Below are positions 44,732-52,930 of a stretch of 64,000 bases of DNA, piece after piece (within the stretch, counting starts at the first letter, position 1; every line of letters begins with the position of its first letter). A program made the translations under genes and the position numbers. Source of the DNA: Bradyrhizobium liaoningense. Lineage in GTDB: Bacteria; Pseudomonadota; Alphaproteobacteria; Rhizobiales; Xanthobacteraceae. The notes beneath the pieces were generated by a model. It saw only the letters and a program-made list of their open reading frames with translations. It was not told where the DNA came from and did not search any database. The stretch lies in NCBI RefSeq assembly GCF_018130825.1, contig NZ_JAFCJS010000010.1, forward strand, positions 186,001 through 250,000, in the 5' to 3' direction.

Positions 44732-45712
44732 GTGTTTCACGTTGCAAGGCGCCGCATCCTGGCCGTGCTGACGGCTGCGACTTTCGCCGTGTTGCCGCTG
44801 CAGGCAGGCCGTGCCGCCTATCCGGAGCAACTGATCAAGGTCATCGTGACCTTCCCGCCCGGCGGCAGCGCTGACACCGTCATCCGCGCGCTCGAGCCGC
44901 TCGTCACCGCCGAGCTCAAGCAGAGCCTGGTCATCGAGAACCGCGCGGGGGCCGGCGGCAACATCGGCATGGCCGCGGTCGCGCAGGCCAAGCCCGACGG
45001 CTACACGCTCGGCGTTGCGCCGGCGGGCGCGCTCACGGTCAATCCGCACCTCAATGCCGCGATGCCGTTCGAGCTGAAGGATCTCGCGCCCATCACCCTG
45101 CTTGCGGAAATTCCCTTTGTGCTGGTCGCATCTGTGAATATCCCGGCGCACACCGCCGCGGAGACGATTGCGCTCGCCAAGGCCAAGCCGGGCGCGCTAT
45201 CGATCGGACACGGCGGCAACTCGACGGCGATGCATTTGACGGCTGCGCTGTTCACGCAGAAGACCGGGATCGCCATGGAGCTGGTCCCGTATCGCGGGAC
45301 GGCGCCGGCGACGGTCGATGTTCTCGCGGGGCATGTCCCGTTCGCGGTGCTGGATATTCCGGCATCGCGGCAATTGATCCTCGACGGCAAGCTCAATGCG
45401 ATCGGCGTGTCCTCCGCGCGGCGCCTTCCGTCCTTGCCCGACGTGCCGACGCTGGCCGAGAGCGGCATTGGGGGGTTCGAATCCGTGGGCTGGTTCGGGC
45501 TCGTTGCTCCCGCCGGCACGCCTGCGGATGTCATCGGCAGGTTGAATGAAGCCTTCACCAAAGCTCTGAAGGATCCCTCGGTGGCGGAGAAGATCCGCAC
45601 CCTCGGCGCAGAGCCGGCACCGATGCAGCCCGAGCAGTTCGGCCGCTTCATTCAGAGCGAAAGCACGAAATGGGGCAAGCTCATCAGCGAGGCCGGGATC
45701 AAGGCGAATTAG
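44732..45712 (+). CDS. TctC-type solute-binding protein
   Basis: The 326-residue exported protein has a Sec signal peptide (RRRILAVLTAATFAVLPLQA, cleavage near GRA) and the family pattern LIKVIVTFPPGGSADTVIRA, VIENRAGAGGNIGMAAVAQA, KPDGYTLGVAPAG and VPYRGTAPATVDVLAGHVPF. AAGGAGGAG just before the GTG at 44732 fixes the start. It lies directly behind the monooxygenase and is likely in the same LysR-controlled unit, binding its substrate; no TctA/TctB genes are present. Confidence 0.93.
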   Translation: MFHVARRRILAVLTAATFAVLPLQAGRAAYPEQLIKVIVTFPPGGSADTVIRALEPLVTAELKQSLVIENRAGAGGNIGMAAVAQAKPDGYTLGVAPAGALTVNPHLNAAMPFELKDLAPITLLAEIPFVLVASVNIPAHTAAETIALAKAKPGALSIGHGGNSTAMHLTAALFTQKTGIAMELVPYRGTAPATVDVLAGHVPFAVLDIPASRQLILDGKLNAIGVSSARRLPSLPDVPTLAESGIGGFESVGWFGLVAPAGTPADVIGRLNEAFTKALKDPSVAEKIRTLGAEPAPMQPEQFGRFIQSESTKWGKLISEAGIKAN

Positions 45713-45718
45713 GCTCGC

Positions 45719-45757
45719 TCCTCACGCCATCCCGGCCGGCTTCTCCAGCTCGGCCCC
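45719..45757 (-). other. Echo of the 3' end of the ABC ATPase gene
   Basis: On the minus strand this stretch reads AELEKPAGMA-stop, closely matching the last residues of the ABC ATPase at 47164 (ADLEKPASVA-stop); about 35 nt are alike with six or seven mismatches. It has no gene in front of it. It may be a leftover of a duplicated or paralogous 3' end, bracketing the TctC gene with the true copy at 47164. Confidence 0.4.
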
Positions 45758-45836
45758 TTCCGCTCCTTCGCGATCTCGCGCGCCACGCCGACGACCGCTC
45801 CTTCGGGTGCGCGACGTCCACCGCCATGCGCCTGCG

Positions 45837-46823
45837 CTAATGCGCGGCGATGCCCGCGCTCTCGATCACCCGCTTGGTGCGTGCGGTCTCCTCGACGATG
45901 AACGGCTCCATCTCCGCCGGCCCCTTGTCGGCGATCGACACCTGGCCGTTGGCGGCGAGGTCCGCGACGATGGCGGGGTCGGCGAGCGCGCCGGCCAGCG
46001 CCTCGGAGAGCCTGCCCACGATTCTCGGGTCGGTACCGGCCGGGACCGAGACCCAGGTCGAGCCGGCATTGACGGCGTCCGGGTAGCCGGCCTCCAGCAC
46101 CGTGGGCGCGTCGGGCAGCGCGGCCAGCCGCGCCCTGCCGGTGGTGCCGAGCACCTTGACCTTGCCGGTGTCGATCAGCGGCCTGAGCACGGCGAGGTAG
46201 TCGAAGGAGACGTCCAGGATGCCCGACATCATGTCGGTCATCTGGCTCGAGCCCGACTTGTAGGGCACGTGGGTCAGCTTGATGCCGGCGGCCGCCTGGA
46301 ACATCTCGCCGGCAAGATGCTGGGCGGTGCCGGGGCCGGGGGAGCCGAAATTGACCTTGCCCGGGTTGGCCTTTGCGTAGGCGACGAACTCGGCCAGCGT
46401 GCTGTAGGGCGCTGCAGCGGTCGCGACCAGGATCTGGTTCGCCGAGCTCACGCCGCGGACGTGGACGTAGCTTTTGAGCGGGTCGTAGTTGAGCTTCGCC
46501 AGCCCCAGGTTCGGCTGGATCGTCATAGGCCCGCCGGAGGCATAGAGCACGGTGTAGCCGTCGGGCTGGGCCCGAGCGACGAATTCCGTCCCGATGGTCC
46601 CGCCAGCGCCGGGTCGGTTCTCCACCACCACGGGCTGCCCAAGCCGCGTCCGCAGCAGCTCCGCGATCTTGCGCGAGACGAGGTCGGTGACGCCGCCGGC
46701 CCCGAACGGCACCACCCAGGTGATCGCGCGGTTCGGCCAGGATTCCGCGGCCGTCTGGGCCGCCGCGGCGCCCACCTGGAGCGCCAGCGTCGTCGCGGCG
46801 ACGAGACACAGGAGCGCTCTCAT
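45837..46823 (-). CDS. TctC-type solute-binding protein
   Basis: The 328-residue protein has a signal peptide (MRALLCLVAATTLALQVGAA, cleavage near AAA) and the family pattern ITWVVPFGAGGVTDLVSRKI, PVVVENRPGAGGTIGTEFVA, AQPDGYTVLYASGG and VPYKSGSSQMTDMMSGILDV. The frame is open upstream to 46976, but that part is an unrelated remnant, so the ATG at 46823 is used. It is convergent with the TctC gene at 44732 and lies where another rut-operon gene would be expected. No permease genes accompany it. Confidence 0.9.
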   Translation of the reverse strand: MRALLCLVAATTLALQVGAAAAQTAAESWPNRAITWVVPFGAGGVTDLVSRKIAELLRTRLGQPVVVENRPGAGGTIGTEFVARAQPDGYTVLYASGGPMTIQPNLGLAKLNYDPLKSYVHVRGVSSANQILVATAAAPYSTLAEFVAYAKANPGKVNFGSPGPGTAQHLAGEMFQAAAGIKLTHVPYKSGSSQMTDMMSGILDVSFDYLAVLRPLIDTGKVKVLGTTGRARLAALPDAPTVLEAGYPDAVNAGSTWVSVPAGTDPRIVGRLSEALAGALADPAIVADLAANGQVSIADKGPAEMEPFIVEETARTKRVIESAGIAAH

Positions 46824-46865
46824 CACCGTAGATCCGGGGCGACCGCTCAGGCCGCTGCGAGCGCC

Positions 46866-46976
46866 AGATCCCGCGGCTTCCGCGGTGACGGTCTGCTCGA
46901 CCGCGTTGTTGATCACCTGCCGCGAGCACTGATGATAGCCGCGCTGCTGCGCCAGGACGAAGACGCCGAATTCCAT
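46866..46976 (-). pseudogene. N-terminal remnant of an LLM-class flavin-dependent monooxygenase
   Basis: The first 37 or so codons read MEFGVFVLAQQRGYHQCSRQ then VINNAVEQTVTAEAAG, which is the typical beginning of luciferase-like (LLM) flavin monooxygenases, with a purine-rich site GGGGGGA before the ATG. After TAEAAG the similarity stops and the frame runs into the leader of the TctC gene. It sits immediately beyond the last gene of the rut-type operon, on the same strand, so it is probably the stump of an operon member. Family recognition is by memory of LLM N-termini. Confidence 0.6.
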
Positions 46977-47163
46977 GGATGCAGTCCCCCCTCGCAGTGT
47001 GGCCGTTTACGGCCGTGTTGTGCGAAGGCTACAGCCTTGAGTCTTCTCCAACCATTGGCGCAGTCCGAGCATCTCTTTTGCAGAATATGAAAAGATCGAT
47101 GCGTCGCCTTCGGGCCATTCTGTCCCTCTCTTCGGGTGGTTCGCTATTTTGGCTATCCGGTCC

Positions 47164-47973
47164 TCACGCGACGCTGGCCGGCTTCTCGAGGTCGGCCCAG
47201 ATCTTCGCAAAGTAGTCCTGGAATTGCGGGTCGGTGCGCAATGCTGCCGGGTCGCGGCCCTCCCGCGGCAACTCGATCACATGCAGCGCGCGCACCGTCG
47301 CAGGGCGCGCGCTCAGCACCAGCACCCGGTCGGCCATGGCGATGGCTTCGCCAATGTCGTGGGTGACGAGAATGGCGCTCTTGCCGCGCTCGGCGATGAT
47401 GCGGGAGACATCGGCCTGCATCAGCAGGCGGGTCTGGAAGTCGAGCGCGGAGAACGGCTCGTCGAGCAGGATCACGTCAGGGTCGAAGGCGAGCGTGCGC
47501 ATGATGGCGACGCGCTGGCGCATGCCGCCGGAGAGCGCCGCGGGCTTTGCGTGCTCGAAGCCAGAGAGGCCGTAAGTCCGGATCAGCTCCAGCGCGATCT
47601 CGCGCGCACGTGGTTTCGGCGCTTTGCGAATCTCGAGCCCGAGCATGACGTTGTCGAGCACGCTGCGCCACGGCAACAGCAGATCCTTCTGCAGCATGTA
47701 GCCGACATGGCCGGCGGCATCGTCCACGCGCCGGCCGCCGACCTCGACATGGCCACGGGTCGGCCGCAGCAGCCCGGCGATGGCGTTGAACAGCGTGGAC
47801 TTGCCGCAGCCGGAGGGGCCCACGATCGCCAGCGTCTCGCCGCGGCGGAGCTCGAAGTCGACCTTGCGGATCGCCTCGACCGGACGGCCAGCGCCATCGA
47901 AGGTGACGCCGACATTCTCGGCGCGCAGCACGATCGGCTCTGAAGCTGCGAGGTTGTGCTCGAGCGCGTTCAT
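47164..47973 (-). CDS. ABC transporter ATP-binding protein (nitrate/sulfonate/taurine type), rut-operon importer
   Basis: The 269-residue ATPase has Walker A GPSGCGKSTLF (about residue 57), Q-loop YMLQKDLLLPWRSVLDNV, signature LSGGMRQRVAIMRTLAFDP, Walker B VILLDEPFSALD and H-loop ILVTHDIGEAI. The LLPWRSVLDNV text is typical of SsuB/TauB-like ATPases. Its ATG overlaps the rutD stop by four bases. With the permease at 48796 and the binding protein at 50715 it forms a complete importer spread through the rutB-C-D genes, so the cargo is probably a pyrimidine or a related nitrogen compound. Confidence 0.93.
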   Translation of the reverse strand: MNALEHNLAASEPIVLRAENVGVTFDGAGRPVEAIRKVDFELRRGETLAIVGPSGCGKSTLFNAIAGLLRPTRGHVEVGGRRVDDAAGHVGYMLQKDLLLPWRSVLDNVMLGLEIRKAPKPRAREIALELIRTYGLSGFEHAKPAALSGGMRQRVAIMRTLAFDPDVILLDEPFSALDFQTRLLMQADVSRIIAERGKSAILVTHDIGEAIAMADRVLVLSARPATVRALHVIELPREGRDPAALRTDPQFQDYFAKIWADLEKPASVA

Positions 47974-48761
47974 CGGTCCACCTCCCTTAGGAAGTCGAGC
48001 AGCGTGTCGTTGAAGATCTTTGGCGTGACCACGCTGAAGGCGTGCGCGCCCCAATCGACCTCATGCACGCGCGCGCCCGGAATGGCGGCGGCGAGCTCGC
48101 GGGTGAGATAGGCCGGCACCAGCGCGTCGTCCCTCGCGGATGACAGCAGCGTCGGCACGTCGATCTCCGCAAGGCGCCTGCCACCCTCGAACGCCAGGAA
48201 CATGTCGATGCGCTGGTTCATCGTCGCGACGGACGGGAAATGCTTGAGGATCTTCTCTTCCTCGGCATCGAGATGGGCGATGTTCTCGGAGATCCATTGC
48301 GGCGGATAGAGGAACAGCGGCTGCGCGCGCACATAGGCCTGCGGGCCGGACTGATTCAGGAGCTGCTTTCGAATCTCGAAGCAGCGCCGCAGGAACGGAT
48401 CGGCGCGGCCCCAGCCGTTGACGACAACGAGGCTGCGCAGCCGTTTCGGATGACGCAGCGCCAGCTCGATTCCGACGATGCCGCCGATGGCGTGGCCGAC
48501 GACATGCGCGGCATCGACGTTCGCCTGGTCGAGCACGCAAGCGATGTCGTCGGCCATGCCGGCGATGCTGCGGCTGCTGTTTGCGCTGCGGCCGGTGCCG
48601 ACGTGGTCGTAGAGGATGACCTGGTGGCGGCTCGCGAGCGCTTCGAGCTGCGGCGCCCAGAACGAGCCGCTGCCGCCCATGCCGGCCGAGAGCAGAACCG
48701 GCGTGCCGCGCCCGTGAACTTCGTAATAGATCTCGGCATCCCTGCCGCGTGCAAAAGCCAT
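47970..48761 (-). CDS. rutD: RutD-like alpha/beta hydrolase (aminoacrylate hydrolase)
   Basis: RutD speeds release of ammonia from aminoacrylate in the Rut pyrimidine pathway. The 263-residue protein has LLSAGMGGSGSFWAPQLEAL and LYDHVGTGRS, with the elbow VVGHAIGGIVGIELAL. As in E. coli RutD the usual Ser nucleophile is Ala, so it is not a normal esterase. VVNGWGRADPFLRRCFEIRK and YVRAQPLFLYPPQWI also parallel RutD closely. It overlaps the ATPase gene by four bases and follows the permease gene. The start at 48761 is chosen at the beginning of the fold. Confidence 0.9.
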   Translation of the reverse strand: MAFARGRDAEIYYEVHGRGTPVLLSAGMGGSGSFWAPQLEALASRHQVILYDHVGTGRSANSSRSIAGMADDIACVLDQANVDAAHVVGHAIGGIVGIELALRHPKRLRSLVVVNGWGRADPFLRRCFEIRKQLLNQSGPQAYVRAQPLFLYPPQWISENIAHLDAEEEKILKHFPSVATMNQRIDMFLAFEGGRRLAEIDVPTLLSSARDDALVPAYLTRELAAAIPGARVHEVDWGAHAFSVVTPKIFNDTLLDFLREVDR

Positions 48762-48795
48762 GACGTCCCAGCTATTGGAGTGATGTGGTTTCGGA

Positions 48796-49593
48796 TCAGG
48801 AGAGCAGGCGCCGCTCAATCAGATCGATCGCGCCGTACATCAGCAGTGCGACCACCATCAGCGTCGCGATGCCGACCCAGACTGCGTTGAGGTCGTAGAG
48901 CACGCCGGCATAGTAGATCATGTAACCGAGGCCTTCCTTGGAGGCGATGTACTCGCCGACGACAGCGCCGATCAGGGCGAAGCCGACATTGAGGCGGAAG
49001 GCTGCGACGATCCACGGCATCGCGCCGGGCACGATGACGGTGCGCCAGGTTTTCAAGCGGGAGGCACCGAGCGAGCGCAACAGCTTGACGAGATCGGCAT
49101 CAACCTCCTTGGCGCCCTGGAGCGCGGTGATGACGGCGACGATGAAGGTGATGATCGCGGCGATCGCGATCTTCGAGGAGAGACCGATGCCGAACCAGAC
49201 GATGATCAGCGGCGCCAGCGCGATTTTTGGCAGGCCGTTGAGCGCGACGAGATAGGGTCGCAGTACCGCAGCTCCGGTCGGGACGAGCCACAGCGACAGC
49301 CCCGCCGCGCTGCCGAGCACCGTTCCGATCAGGAAGCCGGCGATGGCCTCCCATGCGGTCAGCGCCGCGTCGCGGAGCAACTCGCCGCTTGCGATCAGCT
49401 TGGCGCCTTTCGCGATGATGCCGCTCGGCTGGCCGTAGAGATAGACCGCGATCAGCCCGAACCGGATCGCGAGCTCCCAGGCCGCGAGCAACGCGACCAG
49501 CAGCGCGATCTGGAGCAGCGCGATGCGAAGCGCGGATGGCAGTTTGAATCGCGTTCCCGTCACCGCGGCCTGGCCGGCGTCGAGCACGGCCAC
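48796..49593 (-). CDS. ABC transporter permease (nitrate/sulfonate/taurine type)
   Basis: The 265-residue protein has about six membrane helices (first IALLQIALLVALLAAWELAI) and the cytoplasmic coupling loop EVDADLVKLLRSLGASRLKT with the EAA-type motif, followed by WRTVIVPGAMPWIVAAFRLN. This matches SsuC/TauC permeases. Translation starts at a GTG one base after the rutC stop. It provides the membrane channel for the operon's importer. Confidence 0.93.
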   Translation of the reverse strand: MAVLDAGQAAVTGTRFKLPSALRIALLQIALLVALLAAWELAIRFGLIAVYLYGQPSGIIAKGAKLIASGELLRDAALTAWEAIAGFLIGTVLGSAAGLSLWLVPTGAAVLRPYLVALNGLPKIALAPLIIVWFGIGLSSKIAIAAIITFIVAVITALQGAKEVDADLVKLLRSLGASRLKTWRTVIVPGAMPWIVAAFRLNVGFALIGAVVGEYIASKEGLGYMIYYAGVLYDLNAVWVGIATLMVVALLMYGAIDLIERRLLS

Positions 49594-49594
49594 C

Positions 49595-49981
49595 TCACGC
49601 CCTCTTGTGTGCGATCGAGGCGATCTCGACGAGGCAGGCCGGCTTCACCAGGCCGCACTGGATGCAGTAGCGCGCCGGCTTCTCGCCCGGAAAATACTCG
49701 GCATAGACCTTGTTGACCGCGGCGTAGTTGGCCCAGTCGGTGATGAAGATCGAGTTGAAGGTGACGTCGGCAAGGCTCGATCCCGCCGTCTCCAGCACGC
49801 GCTTGATCGTCTCCAGGATGTGCCGGGTCTGGCCGGCGGCATCGCCCTCATGGACGACGTCGTTGTTGGCATCGAAGGCCAGCGTGCCCGACACGTAGAT
49901 CACGTTGTCGGCCATCATACCCGGCGAGAACGGGGCGATGGGGGCGTGGGTACCCGGCGGAATGATGGCACGATCGGTCAT
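49595..49981 (-). CDS. rutC: RutC, RidA-family aminoacrylate peracid reductase / deaminase
   Basis: The 128-residue protein matches E. coli RutC along its whole length: IIPPGTHAPIAPFSPGMMAD, VIYVSGTLAFDANNDVVHEG, QTRHILETIKRVLETAGSSL, ADVTFNSIFITDWANYAAVN and PARYCIQCGLVKPACLVEIA. RutC belongs to the RidA fold and hydrolyses or reduces 3-aminoacrylate derivatives; the conserved trimer-pocket Arg is in KPARYC. The start ATG overlaps the rutB stop by four bases. Confidence 0.96.
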   Translation of the reverse strand: MTDRAIIPPGTHAPIAPFSPGMMADNVIYVSGTLAFDANNDVVHEGDAAGQTRHILETIKRVLETAGSSLADVTFNSIFITDWANYAAVNKVYAEYFPGEKPARYCIQCGLVKPACLVEIASIAHKRA

Positions 49982-50718
49982 AGCGTATCCTCTTTTGCTG
50001 GAACGGCTTCGGTCTGAGCAAAGGCGCGGCGGAAGTCGCTCGCACTGGAGACCCAGCCGAAGAAGGTCTCGATGTTGAAGACGGAAGCCTTCTGGATGTA
50101 GTCGGGGCCGGCCTGATGGGTCGCGTCCTCCAGCATCACGCCGAAATATTCGAGGTGAAAACCGTCGCGCAGCGTCGATTCCACGCAGACATTGGTGGCG
50201 ATGCCGCAGAACACGAGATTGCGGATGCCGCGGGCGCGCAAGATGCTGTCGAACTGGCTGTTGAAGAAGCCGCTGTAGCGCGTCTTCGGCAGCACGATGT
50301 CGCCGGGCCTCGGCTGCAGATCGTCGACCAGCGCATAGTCCCAGCCGCCCTTGGCGAGCAGCTTGCCTTGCAACTCGGGCCGTTTGCGCATCGTCTTCAG
50401 CGCATTCGACTTGTGCCAGTTCGGCGAGCCCGGCCCGCCGGCCTCGACATAGTCCGCGTCCCAGCCGTTCTGGAAGAAGATCACGGGAACGCCGGCGCTG
50501 CGCGCGACACCCAGCACATCCTGGATCGCCGTGATCGCAGCCTTGGCGCCGGAGATGTCGAAGCCTGCGAGGTCGAGATAACCGTTCGGCGAGGCATAGG
50601 CGTTCTGCATGTCGACGACGACCACCGCGGTCTCGTCGACGGCAAGCCGAAGCGGCTCGGGCCGCGCCGGCAAAGTGACGTAGCGCGGTTCGCGCGCGGG
50701 AGACGTATTCACTGTCAT
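49978..50718 (-). CDS. rutB: RutB, ureidoacrylate/peroxyureidoacrylate amidohydrolase
   Basis: RutB releases carbamate from ureidoacrylate peracid. The 246-residue isochorismatase-fold enzyme has the full catalytic triad: Asp36 in VVVDMQNAYA, Lys145 in VLPKTRYSGFF and Cys178 in GIATNVCVESTLRDGF. Long stretches are nearly identical to E. coli RutB as I remember it (NGYLDLAGFD, YVEAGGPGSPN, HKSNALKTMRKRPELQGKLL, EDATHQAGPDYIQKA, FNIETFFGWV). Its start overlaps the binding-protein stop and its end overlaps rutC, each by four bases. Confidence 0.96.
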   Translation of the reverse strand: MTVNTSPAREPRYVTLPARPEPLRLAVDETAVVVVDMQNAYASPNGYLDLAGFDISGAKAAITAIQDVLGVARSAGVPVIFFQNGWDADYVEAGGPGSPNWHKSNALKTMRKRPELQGKLLAKGGWDYALVDDLQPRPGDIVLPKTRYSGFFNSQFDSILRARGIRNLVFCGIATNVCVESTLRDGFHLEYFGVMLEDATHQAGPDYIQKASVFNIETFFGWVSSASDFRRAFAQTEAVPAKEDTL

Positions 50719-51731
50719 GACGCGAGACCGAACTGCTTGGTGGCCTGCTCGGCGAAACGGTTGTCGACCATCTGCGCGTAGGGCAGCGCGGATTGCACCG
50801 CGCCGCCGCCTTGTTCGAGCTGCATCGCGCGGTCCCATTCATCGGCGGAGATGGTCGGGTTGCGCGGGATCGCGGTTTTCGAGCCGAAGAAGTTCTTCGT
50901 TGCGCTCGCGACCACCGACGGCGTGACCTTCGGGAAGTATTTTTCTGCGACCTCGGTGAAGACGGCGTTGTTTTCGTGCATCAGCTTCTGCGCTTCCGCG
51001 ATCGCATTGCAGAACCCCTGCACGGCGGCGGGATTGCTCGCGATCGTCTCTTCCGTCGCCATCGCGGTGGTGAAGCAGAGCGATCCCAGCGCATCGGCAA
51101 AGGACAGCACGGGCACGAGGCCGAACTGCTCGGCGGCGATGCTGACGTCCCATTCGAAGGCGGTGGCGATGTCGGCGCGGCCGTCCTTCACCGCGGCGGC
51201 CTGCGCGCCCGGCGGCAGTTCGAGGAAGGCGACGCCGGCTTCCTTCGGATCGAACTTGCCGATGGTCTTGATCGCGTAGGTCGGCACTTGAATCGTCGAG
51301 GACGGGAATTTCAGCGTCGCGATGGTCTTGCCGCGCAGATCCTCGATCGTCCTGATCTTGCTGTCGGGTTTCGCAATGCCCCACATCGACACGCCGCCGA
51401 CGATCTTGGCGATGTTCTTGATCTTGCCGCCCTCGCGAACCGCGTTGACCGACATGCCCGGGCTGGTCACGCCGATCTGGCCGCGCCCAGAGAGCAGGAT
51501 CGGCACCGGCAGCGCGATGCCGCCGGCGGTGGAGAGATCGGCGTCCAGGCCATGCTTGGCGAATAGTCCCTTGTCCGCGGCTACATAAAGCGAGTTGTAC
51601 ATGCCGAGCCGCAGCGCCTCGGCGATCGCCACCTTGCTGCCGGCCGCGAAGCCCGGGGTGATGAGGCCGGCCAGCGGCGCCGTCGCCGCACCCAGCAGCG
51701 AATACTTCATGAGGTCGCGTCTGTTGATCAC
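50715..51731 (-). CDS. ABC transporter substrate-binding protein (NMT1/SsuA-like), rut-operon importer
   Basis: The 338-residue protein begins with a twin-arginine signal (INRRDLMKYSLLGAATAPLA) and has the SsuA/NMT1-like pattern LYVAADKGLFAKHGLDADLS, GQIGVTSPGMSVNAVREGGK, IRTIEDLRGKTIATLKFPSS and GRADIATAFEWD. AAAGGA nine bases before the GTG at 51731 supports that start; an ATG at 51710 would cut the twin-arginine motif. First gene of the operon, transcribed away from the LysR gene. Confidence 0.9.
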   Translation of the reverse strand: MINRRDLMKYSLLGAATAPLAGLITPGFAAGSKVAIAEALRLGMYNSLYVAADKGLFAKHGLDADLSTAGGIALPVPILLSGRGQIGVTSPGMSVNAVREGGKIKNIAKIVGGVSMWGIAKPDSKIRTIEDLRGKTIATLKFPSSTIQVPTYAIKTIGKFDPKEAGVAFLELPPGAQAAAVKDGRADIATAFEWDVSIAAEQFGLVPVLSFADALGSLCFTTAMATEETIASNPAAVQGFCNAIAEAQKLMHENNAVFTEVAEKYFPKVTPSVVASATKNFFGSKTAIPRNPTISADEWDRAMQLEQGGGAVQSALPYAQMVDNRFAEQATKQFGLAS

Positions 51732-51870
51732 GTCCCAGTCCTTTGACTTGTCAGAACAACGAGTTAGCTCGTCGACTGCCCAATTGATGGTCATCCCCGG
51801 TCTTCGCCCAAAATCCTTGCATTGGAGATTTTCATTAACAATACGGAATAGAGAGATATATTTATAAGCA
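51732..51870. promoter_or_regulatory. Divergent promoter region of the rut-type operon and its LysR regulator
   Basis: The 139-bp space between the divergent starts is A+T-rich near 51825-51870 (GAGATTTTCATTAACAATAC, GAGATATATTTATAAGCAAT). LysR regulators bind T-N11-A sites in such gaps; ATTTTCATTAACAAT is a possible half-symmetric site. Exact boxes are not certain. Confidence 0.5.
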
Positions 51871-52785
51871 ATGCTAATAGATCAGCTCGACCTGAAACAG
51901 CTGCGCGCCTTTGTCCGCGTCGTCGAGACCGGCAGCTTCAGCGCGGCGGCGCGCGCGCTCGGGATGTCGCAATCCGCCGTCAGCCAGGCGGTGCGTCAGC
52001 TCGAGGAAAACTTGCGGGTGCGGCTGCTCGATCGCACCACACGAAAGCTCCAGCTCAGCAAGGTCGGCGCGGATTTCATGCCGGGCATCCAGCGTCTGCT
52101 CGCTGATCTCGATCGCCAGCTCCAGGATCTGCGCGATTTGCGCGAGCACCGCCGCGGTCACGTCACGGTGGCCTGCGTGCCGTCGGTGGCGCTGCGGTTG
52201 ATGCCGCGCGTGCTCGCAACATTCCAGCGCGAGCATCCGATGGTCGCGGTGACGTTGAAGGAGATTTCGCGGCACCAGATCTTTGCGGCGCTGCGCGGCG
52301 GCGATGTCGATCTCGGCATAGCCAATGTGCCCGGTGACGATCCGGAGCTCGACGCCTCGCGCCTGCTGGTCGACAATTTCGCGCTGGTGATGCGCCGCGA
52401 TCATCCGCTCAGCGCGCGCGATGCTGTGAGCTGGACGGAAGCATCGAAAGCCGGCCTCGTGGTGATGGCGTCAGGCACAGGGATCCGGCTCGAGATCGAG
52501 CGCGGCTTCGCGGAGCTTGGACATGGCACGCCGATCCATGAAGCCGAGCATCCGGCGACGCTGCTGGCGCTGGTCGAAGCAGGCGTCGGCGTCGCGCCGC
52601 TGCCGAGCCTCGCCTGGCCGGAGGCGGATCATCCCGTGCTCACCTGGCGCAAGCTGGTCGAGCCCGTGATCGAGCGCGAGCTCTATCTGATCTGGCGCAT
52701 CGGCCGCGACCTCTCGCCGGCTGCGCGCGCGCTCCAACGCGGCATCCTGGCGGGCGCGCAGGCGATCCGCGAGCGGAGCGGCTAA
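51871..52785 (+). CDS. LysR family regulator divergent from the rut-type operon
   Basis: The 304-residue protein has the standard winged HTH (LKQLRAFVRVVETGSFSAAA, RALGMSQSAVSQAVRQLEEN, LLDRTTRKLQLS) and a PBP2-type effector domain (GHVTVACVPSVALRLMPRVL onwards). Its back-to-back position makes it the likely activator of the pyrimidine-degradation operon. In E. coli the rut operon is controlled by the TetR protein RutR instead, so the regulator class has been exchanged here. Confidence 0.92.
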   Translation: MLIDQLDLKQLRAFVRVVETGSFSAAARALGMSQSAVSQAVRQLEENLRVRLLDRTTRKLQLSKVGADFMPGIQRLLADLDRQLQDLRDLREHRRGHVTVACVPSVALRLMPRVLATFQREHPMVAVTLKEISRHQIFAALRGGDVDLGIANVPGDDPELDASRLLVDNFALVMRRDHPLSARDAVSWTEASKAGLVVMASGTGIRLEIERGFAELGHGTPIHEAEHPATLLALVEAGVGVAPLPSLAWPEADHPVLTWRKLVEPVIERELYLIWRIGRDLSPAARALQRGILAGAQAIRERSG

Positions 52786-52930
52786 TGTGCCGTGCAGCTA
52801 TTGAGCATCCGGTGCCCAGTCACCCGAGCGATGATAAAGGTTGAACCTGCCAACGGCAGGGGCCGACCTAGCAACAGCCCGCCGGCGGGCACGGAGCCAG
52901 CCGCCGGCAGCAGTCAGGTAATCCACGACG

